Assembly: GCA_046483125.1 (NCBI GenBank)
Contig: JAWODU010000068.1
Location: 1-14,767, forward strand
DNA from: JAWODU01 sp046483125
GTDB taxonomy: Bacteria; Verrucomicrobiota; Kiritimatiellia; UBA8416; JAWODU01
Direction of reading: 5' to 3'
DNA length: 14,767 bases
In this document: positions 11,661 through 14,767 of the stretch, piece by piece
Layout: each line of letters begins with the position of its first letter
Position numbering within the stretch: the first letter of the stretch is position 1
Made by a program: the position numbers and the translations under genes
Notes under the pieces: generated by a model
The model's input: only the letters and a program-made list of their open reading frames with translations
What the model was told of the DNA's origin: nothing
Database searches by the model: none

Positions 11661-12920
11661 CTACTCCCTGACCTGGCCCTTGCCCTTTATGATGTACTTG
11701 TACGTGGTGAGCTCTTCCAGCCCCATGGGCCCGCGCGCGTGAAGCTTGTCCGTGCTTATGCCGATCTCCGCCCCCATTCCGAACTCGCCGCCGTCCGTGA
11801 ACCGGGTTGAAGCGTTGATGTAAACTGTGGCCGAATCCACCTGTTTCACGAAGACCTTCTGCGCGTCTTCCGAGGAGGCAACGATGGAGTCGGAATGACG
11901 CGAGCCGTACTTGTTTATGTGCGCTACGGCGCCTTTCACATCGGGCACCGTCTTTACCGCGAGGATCATGTCCAGGTATTCGGCGTACCAGTCATCCTCC
12001 TGCGCCTCCTTCATCGACGGAACTACGCGCCGGGCGGCCTCGTCGCCGCGGAGCTCGACTTTCAGTTCTCCGAGCCGTTCGGCCACGCGGGGCAGGAACT
12101 CTTCGGCGAGAGCTTCGTGGACCAGAAGGGTCTCCACGGCGTTACAGACGCCGGGTCTCTGGCATTTCGCGTTTTCAAGTATCTTGAGCGCCATGTCCGG
12201 ATCGGCCGATTTATCCACGTACACGTGACATACACCCTTGTAGTGCTTTATGATCGGAATTCGTGATTGTTCGGTTACCGCCCTGATCAGCGCCTCGCCC
12301 CCGCGGGGTATGACCAGGTCCACTTTCCCTTCAAGACGCACGAGTTCCCCCACGGCATTGCGGTCGGTAGTTCGTATAAGCTGGATGGCGTCATCGGGCA
12401 ATCCCTTCTTTTTGCCGCCTTCCTGCATCAGATCGGCGATGGCGCGGTTTGTGTTGGCGGCTTCTTTCCCGCCGCGGAGAATCACGGCATTGGAGGTTTT
12501 GAAGCAGAGCGCGGAAGTATCCGCGGTGACATTGGGGCGCGATTCGTATATTATGGCTATCACGCCGATGGGCACGCGTTTCTTGATAATTTCCAGGCCG
12601 TTTGGTCTTATCCAGCGGCTTATCCTGGCGCCTATGGGGTCCTTGAGAGCCGCGATGGCCCTGACCCCGTGGACCACCGAATCGATGCGCGCATCGTTGA
12701 GAAGCAGGCGATCCAGCATGGCCCTGGAGAGTCCCGCGTTGCGTCCGTTTTCCATGTCTTCTGAGTTGGCGGACCTGATCCTGTCTTTCCCGGCTTCAAG
12801 CTCGTCGGCCATGGCCTGGAGAACAGCTTTCTTTTTGTTGGAACCGAGCAGAATCAGTTTGCGCGACGCGGCCAGCGCGCGGTCTCCTATAGCCGTAATT
12901 TCTTCGTGTAAATCGGTCAT
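11661..12920 (-). CDS. proA: Gamma-glutamyl phosphate reductase (glutamate-5-semialdehyde dehydrogenase)
   Basis: The 419-residue length is typical. It reduces gamma-glutamyl phosphate with NADPH to glutamate-5-semialdehyde, the second step of proline synthesis. Visible features are IYESRPNVTADTSALCFKTSNAVILRGGKEA (cofactor site), VDLVIPRGGEALI, the catalytic cysteine in KCQRPGVCNAVETLLVH (Cys259), and the conserved C-terminal block TRFTDGGEFGMGAEIGISTDKLHARGPMGLEELTTYKY, given here only as a landmark split over about 370-410. ATG 12920 has a perfect GGAGGT six bases upstream. It lies 34 bp after the proB stop on the same strand, forming a proBA operon. Confidence 0.97.
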   Translation of the reverse strand: MTDLHEEITAIGDRALAASRKLILLGSNKKKAVLQAMADELEAGKDRIRSANSEDMENGRNAGLSRAMLDRLLLNDARIDSVVHGVRAIAALKDPIGARISRWIRPNGLEIIKKRVPIGVIAIIYESRPNVTADTSALCFKTSNAVILRGGKEAANTNRAIADLMQEGGKKKGLPDDAIQLIRTTDRNAVGELVRLEGKVDLVIPRGGEALIRAVTEQSRIPIIKHYKGVCHVYVDKSADPDMALKILENAKCQRPGVCNAVETLLVHEALAEEFLPRVAERLGELKVELRGDEAARRVVPSMKEAQEDDWYAEYLDMILAVKTVPDVKGAVAHINKYGSRHSDSIVASSEDAQKVFVKQVDSATVYINASTRFTDGGEFGMGAEIGISTDKLHARGPMGLEELTTYKYIIKGKGQVRE

Positions 12921-12954
12921 ATTGTTACCTCCGGGTGTGTGTTTGCTGAATGGA

Positions 12955-13773
12955 TCAGAGTGCCGAGGCCAGAATGATTGTGCCGACGTCCTCTCCGCGC
13001 ATAATGCGGCCGAGCACCGCCGGCTGGCGTCCGTTTGCTATGACGGCCGAACAGCCGGCTTTCGCGGCCGTCTGCGCGGCTTTCAGTTTGGAGACCATGC
13101 CCCCCCTGGAAATTGAGGGGCCTGCTTCCGATACCATTGAAAAACTGCGGCGGGTTACCGATTCCAGGTAGCGGATGCGGCGGGTCCGCCCGTTCCTGCC
13201 GGGCTCGCGCAGGCCATCCACCGTGGTGAGCATTATCAGGAGGTCCGCACGGACCATTTTGACCACCAGCGCCGCCAGCAGATCGTTGTCTCCCAGTGCC
13301 AGGTCGGCCCTGATTTCCTCGTCGGCCACAACGTCGTTTTCGTTGATAACCGGAATTACGCGGTTCCTGATCATGTTTTCAATAGTCCGCCGCGCGTTGT
13401 TGAGGCGTATTTTCCGGTGAAAGTCCGCGTGAGTCAGCAGAACCTGTCCGGCCCGGCATCCGGCGCGGGAGAACAGTTCATCGTATCTTGCCATGAGCCT
13501 GGATTGCCCCACCGCCGCGGCCATCTGGAGGTCCGGAAGGGCGGAGGGCCTCTCCTTCATTCCGAGCGCTTCCATGCCCGCGCCGATTGCCCCGGAAGTG
13601 ACCGTAACAACTTCCCTGCCGGCTTTATGGAGCCTGGCAAGTTCGCCGATAAGCGCCCGGATACGGCGGCGGTCAGGGCGCCCCGTTTTCTGTACCAGAA
13701 CGCGACTGCCGATCTTTACGACCAGCCGCCGGGCGTCGGCTATCGACTCGCGGTATCTGAGTGACATTTTCAT
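12955..13773 (-). CDS. proB: Glutamate 5-kinase, short form without PUA domain
   Basis: It phosphorylates glutamate to gamma-glutamyl phosphate, the first and normally feedback-controlled step of proline synthesis. From ATG 13773 the product is 272 residues. A second ATG at 13767 is also possible, and neither has a clear Shine-Dalgarno. Amino-acid-kinase motifs are VVKIGS (18-23), TSGAIGAG (59-66), the substrate loop INENDVVADEEI (143-154), GDND (161-164) and GGMVSKLKAA (224-233). The Escherichia coli enzyme is 367 residues with a C-terminal PUA domain. Here the chain ends after the kinase fold, as in other PUA-less forms. The frame stays open upstream only because it runs through a heptamer repeat, which is not coding. 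proA follows directly. Confidence 0.95.
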   Translation of the reverse strand: MKMSLRYRESIADARRLVVKIGSRVLVQKTGRPDRRRIRALIGELARLHKAGREVVTVTSGAIGAGMEALGMKERPSALPDLQMAAAVGQSRLMARYDELFSRAGCRAGQVLLTHADFHRKIRLNNARRTIENMIRNRVIPVINENDVVADEEIRADLALGDNDLLAALVVKMVRADLLIMLTTVDGLREPGRNGRTRRIRYLESVTRRSFSMVSEAGPSISRGGMVSKLKAAQTAAKAGCSAVIANGRQPAVLGRIMRGEDVGTIILASAL

Positions 13774-13832
13774 CGCGGCCGGATAATCTAGGGAAAAGGG
13801 GCATGGACTACAACGGTAAAATTGGGCGTCGC

Positions 13833-13895
13833 GAAAAGCTGAAAGCGGAAAGCAGAAAGCTGAAAGCAGAAGTGAGAAAGCAGAAAGCTGAAAAT
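13833..13895. repeat. Degenerate heptamer tandem repeat, WGAAAGC type
   Basis: Nine seven-base units in perfect register: GAAAAGC, TGAAAGC, GGAAAGC, AGAAAGC, TGAAAGC, AGAAGTG, AGAAAGC, AGAAAGC, TGAAAAT. It lies in the 173-bp gap between divergent proB and the nuclease-like gene, where both promoters should be. The same heptamer recurs at 14564-14584. Confidence 0.92.
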
Positions 13896-13946
13896 GGGGA
13901 CATTGAACACTGAATACCGGCCCCACGACCTGGACGGTAACTCATA

Positions 13947-14504
13947 ATGAAGACATTTCGTTATTTTGTCATTATCGGCGCGGCATTTCTGCATATCGCG
14001 TGCGGATCCGTCCTTTCGAGCGAAAGTGCGGAAGAGCGGGGTGGCGCGGGCGTAACGGAGGCGAAGGTAAAGGCGGTTTTCGACCGCGACTGCGAAGAGC
14101 TCCTGCTCGGAGAAATAAGGAGGGCCGAAAGGGAAATAGCCTGTGCCGTATACATGTTTACCCGCAGGAACATTGCCGACGCCCTGGCTGCGGCTAAAGA
14201 ACGGGGGGTCAGGGTGAGCGTCAAGTACGACGCCGAAGCGTACGAGTGGAAGGGGATGAAAATAACTATAGGTTACCTGCGCAACCGGGGAGTGCGGTGT
14301 ACCGAAGTGCGTCTGGCGGGGGAGTACCCGAAAATGCATCATAAATTCATGGTTATCGACGGCGGGCGCGTGCTGACGGGTTCTTATAATTACACCACTA
14401 CCGCTTCAACCGGGAACCACGAGAACCTGGTCCTGATCGAGTCCGCGGAAATTGCGGAGCGGTTTTTACGGGAGTTTGAAAGTATGGGAGAGAGAAACCG
14501 CTAA
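13947..14504 (+). CDS. Exported PLD-superfamily nuclease-like protein with a single HKD motif
   Basis: The product is 185 residues. The N-terminus (K2, then YFVIIGAAFLHIACGS) is a signal. Cys19 could be lipidated, although His at the -3 position makes a poor lipobox, so a cleaved periplasmic protein is also possible. Residues 40-182 match the Nuc-like branch of the phospholipase D superfamily: EIACAVYMFTRRNIADALAAAKERGVRVSVKYD, then the catalytic HHKFMVIDGGRVLTGSYN with His131, Lys133 and Asp138, then NHENLVLI. A single HKD motif at this size implies a homodimer, as in the Nuc endonuclease of plasmid pKM101. DNA or RNA hydrolysis in the envelope is likely; phospholipid hydrolysis cannot be excluded. 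Its last codons and stop (TAA 14502-14504) lie inside the repeat element at 14494-14657. It is divergent from proB, with no clear Shine-Dalgarno. Confidence 0.9.
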   Translation: MKTFRYFVIIGAAFLHIACGSVLSSESAEERGGAGVTEAKVKAVFDRDCEELLLGEIRRAEREIACAVYMFTRRNIADALAAAKERGVRVSVKYDAEAYEWKGMKITIGYLRNRGVRCTEVRLAGEYPKMHHKFMVIDGGRVLTGSYNYTTTASTGNHENLVLIESAEIAERFLREFESMGERNR

Positions 14505-14657
14505 TCACGCGAATCAACGCGAATGAAGAAGAAACCGCGAATCACGCGAATGGGGAGGGATAGGAAAAGCTGAAAGCTGAAAGCGGGAGAGAGAAACCGC
14601 GAATCACGCTGATCAACGCTGATGGGGACAAGGAATATTCGCGTGATTAGGGGTTTC
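14494..14657. repeat. Repeat element with 21-nt inverted ends and internal direct repeats
   Basis: The ends 14494-14514 and 14637-14657 are inverted repeats agreeing at 20 of 21 bases (core CTAATCACGCGAAT). Inside, the same motif recurs directly at 14531-14551 and 14593-14613, each starting GAAACCGCGAATCACGC. CAACGCGAAT/CAACGCTGAT extensions follow the first and third copies. A three-unit heptamer repeat sits between copies. The left end supplies the final codons of the upstream gene. Confidence 0.85.
14564..14584. repeat. Short heptamer repeat, same type as 13833-13895
   Basis: Three units: GAAAAGC, TGAAAGC, TGAAAGC. It is embedded in the repeat element at 14494-14657. Confidence 0.8.
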
Positions 14658-14696
14658 AGATTTTCCTCCCTTCGCCGCCAGCAGTTCTCATTATGG

Positions 14697-14767
14697 GTGA
14701 CCCAGTATCTGACGCTGACTGAGAAGATCATTCAGGAGCGCGGGGCGCTGGCCAAGATCGGACCGCC
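14697..14767 (+). CDS. Possible start of a further gene, cut by the window end
   Basis: From GTG 14697 the frame reads VTQYLTLTEKIIQERGALAKIGP to the edge when split at TLTEK, without a stop. Third codon positions are mostly G or C (about 18 of 23), as in the real genes here. No ribosome site precedes GTG 14697, and the frame is open further upstream through the repeat element. The LTLTEKI start loosely recalls aconitase-family large subunits (LeuC-like), but 23 residues are too few to assign a family. Confidence 0.25.
   Translation, partial: MTQYLTLTEKIIQERGALAKIGP

Noticed and set aside
13774..13926. N-terminal extension of proB to 13926
   Set aside because: The added 51 residues are a translation of the heptamer repeat and have no counterpart in glutamate kinases.
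14494..14657. CRISPR array
   Set aside because: Repeats are degenerate, unevenly spaced and partly inverted, spacers are themselves repetitive, and no cas gene is nearby.

Overview
The window looks like part of the chromosome of a Gram-negative, probably anaerobic bacterium. The likely home is the PVC superphylum (Kiritimatiellota or Lentisphaerota type) or a neighbouring lineage. That placement is an inference. It rests on tandem exported proteins of the 'autotransporter-associated beta-strand' style, an ECF sigma factor with a non-standard membrane partner, a lipoprotein GHL10-type glycoside hydrolase, a ferredoxin-fused (bifurcating-type) EtfA, and spacers full of degenerate short tandem repeats. 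No rRNA or tRNA was recognised, so the taxonomy is open.

Layout. At 1-2396 (+) lie the 3' end of one large exported beta-rich protein and a complete paralogue (about 660 aa). They share a stretch of DNA that is identical for at least 187 bp. At 2594-3935 (+) there is a compact three-gene unit: ECF sigma factor, single-pass membrane protein in the anti-sigma position, and a small exported protein whose start overlaps the preceding stop. A 727 bp spacer without credible genes (3936-4662) carries a long imperfect palindrome, two short tandem repeats, three small hairpins and a promoter candidate. It leads into an 821-residue lipoprotein of the GHL10 family (4663-7128, +).

From 7154 to 13773 all genes are on the minus strand. 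In transcription order they are proB-proA (first two steps of proline synthesis), a spacer of perfect hairpins, etfB-etfA (electron-transferring flavoprotein whose alpha subunit has an N-terminal 2[4Fe-4S] domain), an exported protein of unknown function, a palindrome-bearing spacer, and serC (serine synthesis). A divergent PLD-family nuclease-like exported protein (13947-14504, +) follows. Its stop codon lies inside a repeat element bounded by 20/21-matching inverted repeats. The last 71 bases may be the start of another gene.

The genes are mostly ordinary metabolism plus a cell-surface module. The least explained material is in the spacers: several unrelated kinds of palindrome, heptamer and hexamer tandem repeats, and a dispersed motif close to AACCGCGAATCACGCG that recurs in three separate spacers. 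The most system-like protein module is the sigma / membrane protein / exported protein unit beside the tandem surface-protein genes. No CRISPR array, transposase or integrase was seen.
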